Source of the DNA: Gammaproteobacteria bacterium
GTDB lineage: Bacteria > Pseudomonadota > Gammaproteobacteria > Chromatiales > Chromatiaceae
DNA: 7,155 nt
Reading direction: 5' to 3'
Assembly (NCBI GenBank): GCA_015231665.1
Contig: JADGBD010000085.1
Location: 751-7,905 of the forward strand
The position numbers and the translations under genes are program-made. The notes under the pieces were generated by a model. That model did not search any database. It saw only the letters and a list, made by a program, of their open reading frames with translations, and was not told the origin of the DNA. Shown one piece after another: positions 1-7,155 of this stretch; within the stretch, counting starts at the first letter, position 1; every line of letters starts with the position of its first letter.

Positions 1-1268
1 CCGGCGGCCCGATCCAGGGTCTCCACCGCCTTGATCACCGCCTCGCGCACGGCGGTGTGGCCGACCATGTCGCCGTTGGCGAAGTTGACCACGATGAAGC
101 CGTATTCATCGCTGCGGATGGCCTGCTCGACGGTATCGGCCACCGCTTGGGCGCTCATTTCCGGCATCAGGTCGTAGGTACCCACCCGCGGCGAGGGGAT
201 CAGCTCGTGCACCTCATCGGGCAGCTTGCCGGAGCGACCGCCGTTGAAGAAGTAGGTAACGTGGGCGTATTTCTCCGTCTCGGCGCAGTGGAACTGGCGG
301 ATGCCGGCATCGGCCACCACCTGGCTAAGGCTGGCGCGCGGCTGCTCGGGGGCGAAGGCAAAGGGCAGGCCGAACTGGCGGTCGTAGGCCATCATGCAGG
401 TGAGGTTGATGCGCGGAAAGCGCGGCCGCTCGAAGTCCTCGAAGTCCTCGCGATACAGGGCGGTAACCATCTGCCGCGGCCGGTCCTTGCGGAAGTTGAA
501 GAAAATCAGGTGATCGCCATCCTGCAGGCCGGTGTAGTCGCCGATTACGGTGGGCGGAATGAACTCGTCGTGCACGCTCTTGGCGTAGCACTGCTCTATC
601 ACCTCGCGCGGGTTGACGCCGCGCTCGCCCTCGCCCAGGGCTATCGCCCGCCAGGCCTTTTCCGTGCGCTTCCAGCGGCGGTCGCGGTCCATGGCAAAGT
701 AGCGGCCGGTGAGGGTCACCACCCGACCATCGGCCTGCTCCAGCCGCTCGCAGACGGATTTGAGGCTATCCAGCGCCGATTGCGGCGGGGTATCGCGGCC
801 GTCGGTGATCAGGTGCAGCCAGGGCTTGACCTCGTGCTGCTTGCACAGGCTGATGAGGGCGAACAGATGGCGGATGTGGCTGTGCACACCGCCATCAGAC
901 ACCAGGCCGAGCAGGTGCATCGGCCGGCCCTCGGCAGCGGCGCGCTTGACTGCGCCGAGCAACACCGGGTTGCGCTCGAAGCTGTGGTCACGGATGGAGT
1001 CGTCGATGATCACCAGGTCCTGGCGCACCACATGGCCCGCCCCCAGGGTCAGGTGGCCCACCTCGGAATTGCCCATCTGCCCCACCGGCAAGCCCACCGC
1101 CAGGCCGGAGGCATCCAGGGTGGCGTGGGGAAAGCTGGCCATGTAGCGGTCCAGATTGGGGGTCTTGGCCAGCTGTACGGCGTTATTGAGCTTGGCCGGA
1201 TTGACGCCAAAGCCGTCGAGAATGATGAGTACAACCGGGCGGCGCGGTGCGCCATGTTCTTCAGCCAT
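1..1268 (-). CDS. gpmI: 2,3-bisphosphoglycerate-independent phosphoglycerate mutase, C-terminus cut by window edge
   Basis: The product interconverts 3- and 2-phosphoglycerate in cytoplasmic glycolysis and gluconeogenesis, using two Mn ions and a phosphoserine intermediate. About 422 residues are present; the family is usually about 510-515. I translated the minus strand directly from the ATG at 1268. Seen in the sequence: the N-terminal metal motif ILDGFG (Asp18), the nucleophile motif QMGNSEVGH (Ser68), the substrate-loop motif DGRDTPP (residues 156-162), GRYFAMDRD, the RKDRPRQ motif, SETEKYAHVT-like ETEKYAHVTYFFNGG, and NGDMVGHT with metal ligands Asp400 and His404. The final metal-binding ADHGN region lies beyond the edge. 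The start is set by AAGGAG six bases upstream. The gene follows the LOG-family gene by 10 bp and is probably co-transcribed and translationally coupled with it. Identification rests on near-continuous motif agreement with E. coli GpmI as I recall it, so it is very secure. Confidence 0.96.
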   Translation of the reverse strand, partial: MAEEHGAPRRPVVLIILDGFGVNPAKLNNAVQLAKTPNLDRYMASFPHATLDASGLAVGLPVGQMGNSEVGHLTLGAGHVVRQDLVIIDDSIRDHSFERNPVLLGAVKRAAAEGRPMHLLGLVSDGGVHSHIRHLFALISLCKQHEVKPWLHLITDGRDTPPQSALDSLKSVCERLEQADGRVVTLTGRYFAMDRDRRWKRTEKAWRAIALGEGERGVNPREVIEQCYAKSVHDEFIPPTVIGDYTGLQDGDHLIFFNFRKDRPRQMVTALYREDFEDFERPRFPRINLTCMMAYDRQFGLPFAFAPEQPRASLSQVVADAGIRQFHCAETEKYAHVTYFFNGGRSGKLPDEVHELIPSPRVGTYDLMPEMSAQAVADTVEQAIRSDEYGFIVVNFANGDMVGHTAVREAVIKAVETLDRAA

Positions 1269-1274
1269 TGTGCG

Positions 1275-1280
1275 CTCCTT
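1275..1280 (-). promoter_or_regulatory. Shine-Dalgarno of gpmI overlapping the upstream stop codon
   Basis: AAGGAG lies six bases before the gpmI ATG. Its first two A residues are the last two bases of the TAA stop codon (1279-1281) of the LOG-family gene, reading TAAGGAG. A ribosome ending the upstream gene therefore sits on the gpmI initiation site, which suggests coupled translation. Confidence 0.8.
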
Positions 1281-1959
1281 AGGGGGTTTGATCGGTCATG
1301 CGGCGCATGTCGGTATTGCTCATCTCCAGCTCGAAGCAGAAATCGCTGATCAGCTTCAGCGCCTCTGCCGGGGTATCGACGATCTGGATCAGGTCGAAAT
1401 CTTCGGTGGAAATATTCCCCTCGGTGAGCATCTGCTGGCGCATCCAGTCCATCAGCCCGGCCCAGTACTGGGTGCCGAAGAGGATCAGGGGAAAGCGGCG
1501 AATCTTGCCGGTCTGGATCAGGGTGAGAGATTCAAACAGCTCATCCATGGTGCCAAAGCCGCCGGGAAAGATGATATAGGCGACGGCGTATTTGACGAAC
1601 ATCAGCTTGCGCACGAAAAAATAGCGGAAGTCGAGGCTCAGATCCTGATACTGATTGGCATGCTGCTCGTGGGGCAGACGGATGTTCAGCCCCACCGACT
1701 TGCACTTGCCCAGCTTGGCGCCGCGATTGCCGGCCTCCATGATCCCCGGGCCGCCGCCAGTGATGACACTGAAACCGGCATCGGACAGGCCTTTGGCCAC
1801 CTCTTCGGCCATCTGATACCAGGGGCTGGCCTCTGGGGTGCGGGCGCTACCGAACAGAGTTACTGCCGGACCCAGACCGTTGAGAGTCTCGATGCCGTCG
1901 ATCAATTCCGCCTGGATACGAAAAATCCGCCACGCCTCGGATGCCTGCAAGTCTTCCAC
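1279..1959 (-). CDS. LOG-family (TIGR00730-type) Rossmann-fold protein, probable nucleoside-monophosphate phosphoribohydrolase
   Basis: A 226-residue cytoplasmic protein of the LOG/TIGR00730 family (Pfam 'lysine decarboxylase', a misnomer). Characterised members, such as plant LOG and the larger E. coli PpnN, hydrolyse the N-glycosidic bond of nucleoside 5'-monophosphates to a free base and ribose 5-phosphate. Seen in the sequence: an N-terminal helical stretch (EAWRIFRIQAELIDG), strand and loop VTLFGSART (33-41), nucleotide-binding GGGPGIMEA (68-76), Arg117-Lys118, and the signature PGGFGTMDE (132-140) with Glu140 in the catalytic position. The catalytic motifs are intact. The start is GTG: the frame is closed by a TAG at 1987-1989, and GTG at 1957-1959 is the first usable codon. 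No strong Shine-Dalgarno precedes it. The N-terminal residues resemble those of bacterial homologues. It sits between the ankyrin protein gene and gpmI. The substrate of this copy cannot be read from sequence. Confidence 0.9.
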   Translation of the reverse strand: MEDLQASEAWRIFRIQAELIDGIETLNGLGPAVTLFGSARTPEASPWYQMAEEVAKGLSDAGFSVITGGGPGIMEAGNRGAKLGKCKSVGLNIRLPHEQHANQYQDLSLDFRYFFVRKLMFVKYAVAYIIFPGGFGTMDELFESLTLIQTGKIRRFPLILFGTQYWAGLMDWMRQQMLTEGNISTEDFDLIQIVDTPAEALKLISDFCFELEMSNTDMRRMTDQTP

Positions 1960-2013
1960 GTCATCATGCTCATGCTGGTAAAGACGCTATTCTCACCGCA
2001 GAACCCCCAGCAT

Positions 2014-3012
2014 TCAATGACGAACCCCAAACACCACCACATCGTCGGGCTGGCAGGCGAAGGGGCCGGCGTAATCGGGCAGGCGCCCATCCAGCACCCG
2101 GGTACGCCCGCCCCAGGTCTTTTGCACCACCTCGGCGATCTGCTGGTGCAAGGCCTGACCCTTGTCGGCGCAGAGCACCAGGGTGTTGCGCTCCTGGTTG
2201 CACTGGGGCTGAATGTCGCAGACCACCTCGATCTTGCTCTCCCGGGCGACGTAGCACTCCTGGGCATCCCAGGTGACCATGCGCACCTTAAACGGGGGGA
2301 TGCGCCGCATCCGTGCCGCCAGCATGGCCACGCGCTGGCGCTGGAACTGGTTGAGCAGGCCGTTGCGACCCTGGCGGAAGGCCATCTCCTCGACGATCTC
2401 GCCCTTGTGGTCGGCCAACTCCAGGATCGGCCACTGGCGCAGCAGCTGGCGCAGCACCTCGGCACGGTTGAAGCTCACCGCTACCATCAGCGGCGTGGTG
2501 CCATAGGCGCTGGCCTGATCCACATCGGCCCCGGCCTTGAGCAGGGCCGCCAGCCGCTGGCTGGAGCCGCTCAGGCTGGCATAGAGCAGAGGCGTCCAGC
2601 CCTGGGCATCGGCCCGGTTGATCTCTGCTGCATCCTTCAGCTCATCCGCCTTGAACTGGCCCTGACTCAGGCCGCTCTTGGCCAAAAGGCTGTTTTCCTC
2701 TAATTGCGGCTGCCAGAGCAGGCGGGCGAGGAGGACCTCAGAAATCAGGCCATCGACAAACAGACCCTGTTTCTTCTGGTAGGCCTTGATCGCCTCGATG
2801 GTGGCCTCATCGAGCAGGCCGGTGGCCTCAACGCTCAGCAGCGCCTGGTCTTTCAGCGCCTGCTGCACCTGGATGACGAAGGTGGCAGAGTCAAGGGGAA
2901 CCCGCGGTGGCGGCGGGCTGGGTTCAGCGGTCTGGCAACTGGCGCTGGCGGTGCTGGCGCCGATCGCGAGGACCAGCAACAGCAGAATCCGTAATCCGAG
3001 GTCTGTGAACAT
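2014..3012 (-). CDS. exported protein with peptidoglycan-binding-like domain and ankyrin repeats
   Basis: A 332-residue protein with no gene name I recognise. Residues 1-24 look like a Sec signal peptide: a hydrophobic run LRILLLLVLAIGA, then ASA (22-24) as a signal peptidase I site. Cys26 follows, but the preceding SAS is a poor lipobox. A Pro-rich linker (31-40) leads to a PG_binding_1-like helical domain (about 44-98; VQQAL, a GLLDEAT turn, YQKKQGLFVDG). Two ankyrin-type repeats follow, at about 136-166 (GWTPLLYAS, LLKAGADVD) and 170-200 (GTTPLMVAV). The C-terminal region (about 205-332) matches nothing I know and carries Cys253, 265, 271, 281 and 320, which could form disulfides in the periplasm. 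An ATG 12 codons upstream exists, but the start at 3012 has AAGGAG seven bases before it and begins a better signal peptide. It is the first gene of the probable operon with the LOG gene and gpmI. A cell-wall-associated role is inference from the domains only. Confidence 0.82.
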   Translation of the reverse strand: MFTDLGLRILLLLVLAIGASTASASCQTAEPSPPPPRVPLDSATFVIQVQQALKDQALLSVEATGLLDEATIEAIKAYQKKQGLFVDGLISEVLLARLLWQPQLEENSLLAKSGLSQGQFKADELKDAAEINRADAQGWTPLLYASLSGSSQRLAALLKAGADVDQASAYGTTPLMVAVSFNRAEVLRQLLRQWPILELADHKGEIVEEMAFRQGRNGLLNQFQRQRVAMLAARMRRIPPFKVRMVTWDAQECYVARESKIEVVCDIQPQCNQERNTLVLCADKGQALHQQIAEVVQKTWGGRTRVLDGRLPDYAGPFACQPDDVVVFGVRH

Positions 3013-3019
3013 GAGGCGG

Positions 3020-3025
3020 CTCCTT
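3020..3025 (-). promoter_or_regulatory. Shine-Dalgarno deciding the start of the ankyrin protein
   Basis: AAGGAG lies seven bases before the ATG at 3010-3012. The alternative in-frame ATG at 3046-3048 would put this site inside the coding sequence and would place a charged extension (MGRFLRTPRSR) ahead of the signal peptide. The downstream start is preferred. Confidence 0.75.
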
Positions 3026-3104
3026 GGCGTCCTTAAAAACCGGCCCATACTCTACTGCAAAACCCCTTGGAATGGGTGACGCAAAACGCCGGCTCGGCGA
3101 AAGA

Positions 3105-3210
3105 GGACGCAGAGGGCGCAAAGGAGCGCAAAGAGCGCAGAGTGACCAAAAGGAGCGGTTTATAATGCAAACCTCTGCGTGCTCAGCGCTTCTCAGCGAC
3201 CTCTGCGTCC
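3105..3210. repeat. inverted pair of 38-bp modular repeats (arms A and B)
   Basis: Arm A is 3105-3142 on the plus strand. Arm B is 3173-3210 on the minus strand. A 30-bp spacer separates them. Each arm has four degenerate purine-rich modules of 9, 9, 10 and 9 bases plus a final G. The first module, GGACGCAGA, is identical in both arms, and every module holds a CGC core. By hand alignment 30 of 38 positions agree between A and the reverse complement of B, so RNA or single-stranded DNA could form a long imperfect hairpin. The pair occupies most of the 236-bp gap between the divergent ankyrin gene and ampD. The same element occurs at 6406-6573. It looks like a dispersed intergenic repeat (REP- or MITE-like); no transposase is present. 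Confidence 0.85.
3161..3166 (+). promoter_or_regulatory. possible -10 element in the repeat spacer, facing ampD
   Basis: A perfect TATAAT lies in the 30-bp spacer between repeat arms A and B, on the ampD strand. I see no matching TTGACA-like hexamer at 16-18 bases; the hexamer at 17 bases is CAGAGT, inside arm A. Transcription from here would begin close to the start of arm B and place that arm in the ampD leader. The assignment is weak because the same bases overlap an ATG (3165-3167) preceded by AAGGAG (3150-3155), so they may instead be a translation start. Confidence 0.3.
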
Positions 3211-3248
3211 CCCAGTCCCCCAGGCCCGAAATTTTGAGGAATTATCCC

Positions 3249-3773
3249 ATGCTACCGATTATCCAGCGCCAGAGCCCCAACTGGGACGAGCGTCCACCGG
3301 GGACCGAGATCAGCCTGCTGGTGATCCACAACATCAGCCTGCCGCCGGGGGAGTTTGGCGGCCCCTGGATCGACCGACTGTTCAGCAATTGTCTCGACCC
3401 CGCTGCCCATCCTTATTTTGCCGGGATCGCCGGGCTGCGGGTCTCGGCCCATCTGCTGATCCGCCGCGACGGTCAGCTGCTGCAGTATGTGCCCTTTGCC
3501 AAGCGCGCCTGGCATGCCGGTCAGTCGCAATTTCAGGGGCGCAGCGGCTGCAATGATTTCTCCATCGGCATTGAGCTGGAGGGGGTGGATGATCTGGCCT
3601 ACAGCGACGCCCAGTACCACAGCCTGGTAGCCATCACCCGCGAGCTGCAGCGCCAGTATCCGGCAATCACCGCCGAGCGCATCTGCGGCCACAGCGACAT
3701 AGCCCCCGAGCGCAAGACCGACCCGGGCCCCGCCTTCGACTGGCCCCGCTACCGCGCCCAGCTGGCAGCCTGA
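3249..3773 (+). CDS. ampD: 1,6-anhydro-N-acetylmuramyl-L-alanine amidase AmpD
   Basis: This cytoplasmic zinc amidase cleaves the peptide from anhydromuropeptides during peptidoglycan recycling; in many gammaproteobacteria its loss derepresses ampC beta-lactamase through AmpR. The product is 174 residues, close to the usual 180-190, with a slightly short N-terminus. Seen in the sequence: VIHNISLPPGEFGGPWID (zinc ligand His27), RVSAHLLIRRDG, QYVPFAKRAWHAG, CNDFSIGIELEG (Glu109 in the place of the E. coli catalytic Glu), and CGHSDIAPERKTDPGPAFDW with His148 and Asp158 as zinc ligands and Lys156. All key residues are present and there is no signal peptide. The chosen ATG has GAGGA eight bases upstream. 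A second in-frame ATG at 3165, also with a good AAGGAG, would add 28 residues encoded by repeat arm B and is judged less likely. No ampE or ampR is in the window. ampD converges on the TPR gene with 3 bp between stop codons. Confidence 0.96.
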   Translation: MLPIIQRQSPNWDERPPGTEISLLVIHNISLPPGEFGGPWIDRLFSNCLDPAAHPYFAGIAGLRVSAHLLIRRDGQLLQYVPFAKRAWHAGQSQFQGRSGCNDFSIGIELEGVDDLAYSDAQYHSLVAITRELQRQYPAITAERICGHSDIAPERKTDPGPAFDWPRYRAQLAA

Positions 3774-3776
3774 GGC

Positions 3777-4312
3777 TTACTTTAGCTCTGGGATCAGTGG
3801 CTTAAGTGGCTTGGGCGGGTTGTTCTGCAGGCGCAGGGAGATGATATCGAGAATGCCGCTGAGCACCTGCTCCGAATAGCCCACCAGAGGGTCGTCCGCG
3901 GGCACGTTGCGGCGCAGGTTGTCATAGGACTCGGTGGCCAGGCGCAGGTAGAGCATGCCCATGTTGTGCCAGGCGCGGCCATCCTCGGGCTTGAGAATCT
4001 GCGCCTTGCGGTAGGCCTGCAGGGCCTCCATCGGCCGCACCAGCTGGGTGTAAAGATTGCCCAGGCGGAACCAGGCCTCCTGATCCTGCGGATTGTGCCT
4101 GACCCAGGCCTCATAACCGGCCAGCGCCTGTTCATAGCGGCTGGCGGCATAGTCGGCATCGGCCTGCGCCCGCCCCGGACTGGGGAACAGGTCCTCGTTG
4201 GCGGCGAGGGGCTGCCAGGCCATCAGACAAACCAGCAGGAGGATGAGGGTGACCAGCGGCAAGCTCCAGGCCCCACGTTTCTGCCGATTCGGTTTGAACA
4301 CTGCTAAGTTGC

Positions 4313-4316
<4 letters not shown>
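3777..4316 (-). CDS. small TPR protein with N-terminal signal peptide or membrane anchor
   Basis: A 179-residue protein with no recognised specific name. A basic N-region (KPNRQKRG, residues 8-15) precedes a hydrophobic stretch (about 19-33) and a possible signal peptidase site after LAA (37-39), so it is exported or anchored with its body in the periplasm. Residues of about 47-78, 80-113 and 114-147 have the spacing of tetratricopeptide repeats; the clearest lines are [31 protein letters not shown] with [13 protein letters not shown], and [13 protein letters not shown]. The C-terminal tail is Pro/Lys-rich ([14 protein letters not shown]). TPRs mediate protein-protein contacts; the partner is unknown. 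Its ATG overlaps the ygiQ stop codon as ATGA (4313-4316), so it is probably translated by re-initiation from ygiQ and belongs to the same transcript. No enzymatic motif is visible. Confidence 0.88.
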
Positions 4317-6340
<2,024 letters not shown>

Positions 6341-6346
6341 GGCGGA

Positions 6347-6355
6347 ATTGTAGCA
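6347..6355 (-). promoter_or_regulatory. possible extended -10 promoter giving a leaderless ygiQ transcript
   Basis: On the minus strand TGCTACAAT has the TGn extended -10 form with TACAAT matching TATAAT at five of six positions. Only six bases (TCCGCC) separate it from the ygiQ ATG, so transcription would begin at or next to the A of the start codon. The lack of a Shine-Dalgarno in front of ygiQ fits a leaderless message. There is no good -35 hexamer at 17 bases (CGCCTG). This is inference from sequence alone. Confidence 0.4.
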
Positions 6356-6405
6356 GGGGCCTTCACCTGCAGGCGGGGCAATGATACAAAGGGGGTCTTA
6401 AAACT

Positions 6406-6573
6406 GGACGCAGAGGACGCGGAGAAGCGCAGAGATCGCAGAGTTTTTGTAGACTGAACTTAAGCCACTGAGCCGCAGAGCATAGTCAATGTGCTCCCTG
6501 TGTATCACTAGCTTAACCGTCAATTTCACTATCAACTCTGCGATCTCCGCGCTTCTTTGCGCTCTCTGCGTCC
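6406..6573. repeat. second inverted pair of the 38-bp modular repeat (arms C and D)
   Basis: Arm C is 6406-6443 on the plus strand. Arm D is 6536-6573 on the minus strand. A 92-bp spacer separates them. Both arms have the same 9+9+10+9+1 layout as the pair at 3105-3210 and begin with the invariant GGACGCAGA. By hand alignment 33 of 38 positions agree between C and the reverse complement of D, better than the first pair. The spacer is AT-richer than its surroundings and has a nested inverted hexamer, TTAAGC (6460-6465) against GCTTAA (6511-6516), plus a lone CCGCAGAG (6473-6480) that may be a module remnant. The pair fills the divergent gap between ygiQ and the DsrE-like gene, ending 20 bp before the latter's ATG. 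I see no other gene or RNA in this 253-bp gap. Confidence 0.85.
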
Positions 6574-6593
6574 CTAAACGAGGAGTATCCGCC

Positions 6594-7067
6594 ATGCATA
6601 CCCATCCCATCAGCCGTCGCAGCCTGCTCAAGGGCCTGGTCGGCCTCGGCGCCGCCATCAGCCTGCCGGCGCTGGCCCATCATACCGAGACCCACATGGA
6701 GGATGATTCCACCCACCATGTGGTGTTTCAGTGCAACAAGGCCGATGACGATTATTTCGGCCATATCCTGTTTGCGGTGGGTGAGTTGATTCGCAAGCAT
6801 GGCGATGATGTGGAAATCGTCGTTGCCTGTTTTGGCGCTGGCCTGCATCTGCTGGGCAAGAAACCCGGCCGGCCGGTGGCGGAGATTCACCAACAGCGCG
6901 CCGCCTCCCTGGCCAGCTACGGCGTGGCCTTTCACGCCTGCGGCAACACCATGAAAAGCCTGAACTGGACCGATGCGGACCTGCTGCCCTTCGCCAAAGT
7001 GGTGCCGGTGGGCTCGGAAGACCTGATGCTGCTGCAGGAGCGCGGCTTTGCCTACATCAGTTGGTAG
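6594..7067 (+). CDS. Tat-exported DsrE/DsrF-like family protein
   Basis: A 157-residue protein. The N-terminus carries a twin-arginine signal, SRRSLLK (7-13, Arg8-Arg9), a hydrophobic stretch, and a likely cut after ALA (26-28), so the product is probably exported to the periplasm by Tat. The mature part matches the DsrE/F-like family (COG1416 type): HVVFQCNKADDDYFG, EIVVACFGAGLHLL, the family signature HACGNTM (115 is Ala, Cys116), ADLLPFAKVVPVGSEDLMLLQERGFAYISW. Relatives include sulfur carriers of the Dsr and Tus pathways, but exported members are not biochemically defined to my knowledge. Cysteines are 47, 79 and 116. The mature N-terminus is rich in His (29, 30, 34, 41, 42) and acidic residues, which might bind metal. 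The chosen ATG has GAGGAG (6580-6585) eight bases upstream; a longer in-frame form from 6489 would read through repeat arm D and bury the Tat signal. It is probably transcribed alone. Confidence 0.88.
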   Translation: MHTHPISRRSLLKGLVGLGAAISLPALAHHTETHMEDDSTHHVVFQCNKADDDYFGHILFAVGELIRKHGDDVEIVVACFGAGLHLLGKKPGRPVAEIHQQRAASLASYGVAFHACGNTMKSLNWTDADLLPFAKVVPVGSEDLMLLQERGFAYISW

Positions 7068-7076
7068 GTCCGATTA

Positions 7077-7094
7077 AGCTGGCCGCTGGCAGCT
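7077..7094. terminator. weak hairpin between converging genes
   Basis: AGCT at 7077-7080 and 7091-7094 pair around inner GCC/GGC arms with a three-base loop and one bulged G, just after the DsrE-like stop codon and before the stop codon of the converging partial gene. There is no following T-tract on either strand, so an intrinsic terminator is only possible. Confidence 0.22.
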
Positions 7095-7100
7095 GAACCA

Positions 7101-7155
7101 TCAGGGACAACCGCTGCGGCCGCCGCATTCAAAGCAGCGACGCTCCGCCTTGAGG
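7101..7155 (-). CDS. C-terminal end of an unidentified Cys-rich protein (partial)
   Basis: Reading the minus strand from the right edge gives LKAERRCFECGGRSGCP followed by TGA (7101-7103). A cluster of CxxC plus a third Cys at the extreme C-terminus suggests a metal- or iron-sulfur-binding tail. The position fits a gene converging on the DsrE-like gene, with 33 bp between stop codons. Only 17 codons are visible, so neither its reality nor its family can be settled from this window. Confidence 0.4.
   Translation of the reverse strand, partial: LKAERRCFECGGRSGCP

Noticed and set aside
57..1349. Long open plus-strand frame opposite gpmI
   Set aside because: It is antisense to a gene with all GpmI motifs; the absence of stops is a side effect of GC-rich codon use, and the translation resembles no family.
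1156..2703. 515-codon plus-strand open frame spanning the LOG and ankyrin genes
   Set aside because: It is antisense to two well-supported genes, crosses their boundary, and lacks recognisable domains.
2935..2946. Lipoprotein signal at Cys26 of the ankyrin protein
   Set aside because: The residues before Cys are S-A-S, lacking the usual Leu/Val/Ile at -3; an ASA signal peptidase I site two residues earlier fits better. It remains a minor alternative.
3046..3048. Upstream ATG as start of the ankyrin protein
   Set aside because: It lacks the strong Shine-Dalgarno found before the ATG at 3010-3012 and would add a charged extension before the signal peptide.
3105..3210. CRISPR-like array
   Set aside because: The modules are 9-10 bases, degenerate and contiguous, with no unique spacers and no cas genes.
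3774..3776. Terminator between ampD and the TPR gene
   Set aside because: Only 3 bp separate the stop codons and I see no T-tract hairpin on either strand around them.

Overview
The window is GC-rich bacterial chromosome, and every identifiable gene looks gammaproteobacterial. GpmI, a LOG-family protein, AmpD and YgiQ are all of the type found in that class. A Tat-exported DsrE/F-family protein and the CGCAGAG-type dispersed repeats make an environmental, possibly sulfur-metabolising lineage plausible (for example Chromatiales). That last point is inference; nothing here fixes the genus.

Left block (1-3012), all on the minus strand and read right to left: an exported protein with a peptidoglycan-binding-like domain and ankyrin repeats, then a LOG-family Rossmann protein (54 bp gap, GTG start), then gpmI (10 bp gap, its Shine-Dalgarno overlapping the LOG stop codon). 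gpmI runs off the left edge, and the last fifth or so of the protein is missing. The spacing suggests one operon.

Middle block: a 236-bp divergent intergenic region (3013-3248) carries an inverted pair of 38-bp modular repeats. It is followed on the plus strand by ampD (cytoplasmic anhydromuropeptide amidase, peptidoglycan recycling). ampD converges with a two-gene minus-strand unit, ygiQ (radical SAM) followed by a small exported or anchored TPR protein, joined by an ATGA overlap. Only 3 bp separate the ampD and TPR stop codons.

Right block: a second divergent intergenic region (6341-6593) carries another inverted pair of the same 38-bp repeat. It precedes a plus-strand gene for a Tat-signal DsrE/F-like protein. 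The last 55 bp probably hold the Cys-rich C-terminal end of a converging minus-strand gene.

Most of the window is ordinary housekeeping and accessory chromosome. The least explained signal is the repeat. Four arms share one internal layout of 9+9+10+9 bases plus a closing G, arranged as two head-to-head inverted pairs, each in a divergent promoter region. The plus-strand-proximal arm of each pair is also open and in frame with the downstream gene. I see no sign of a defence system, CRISPR array, transposase, rRNA or tRNA.
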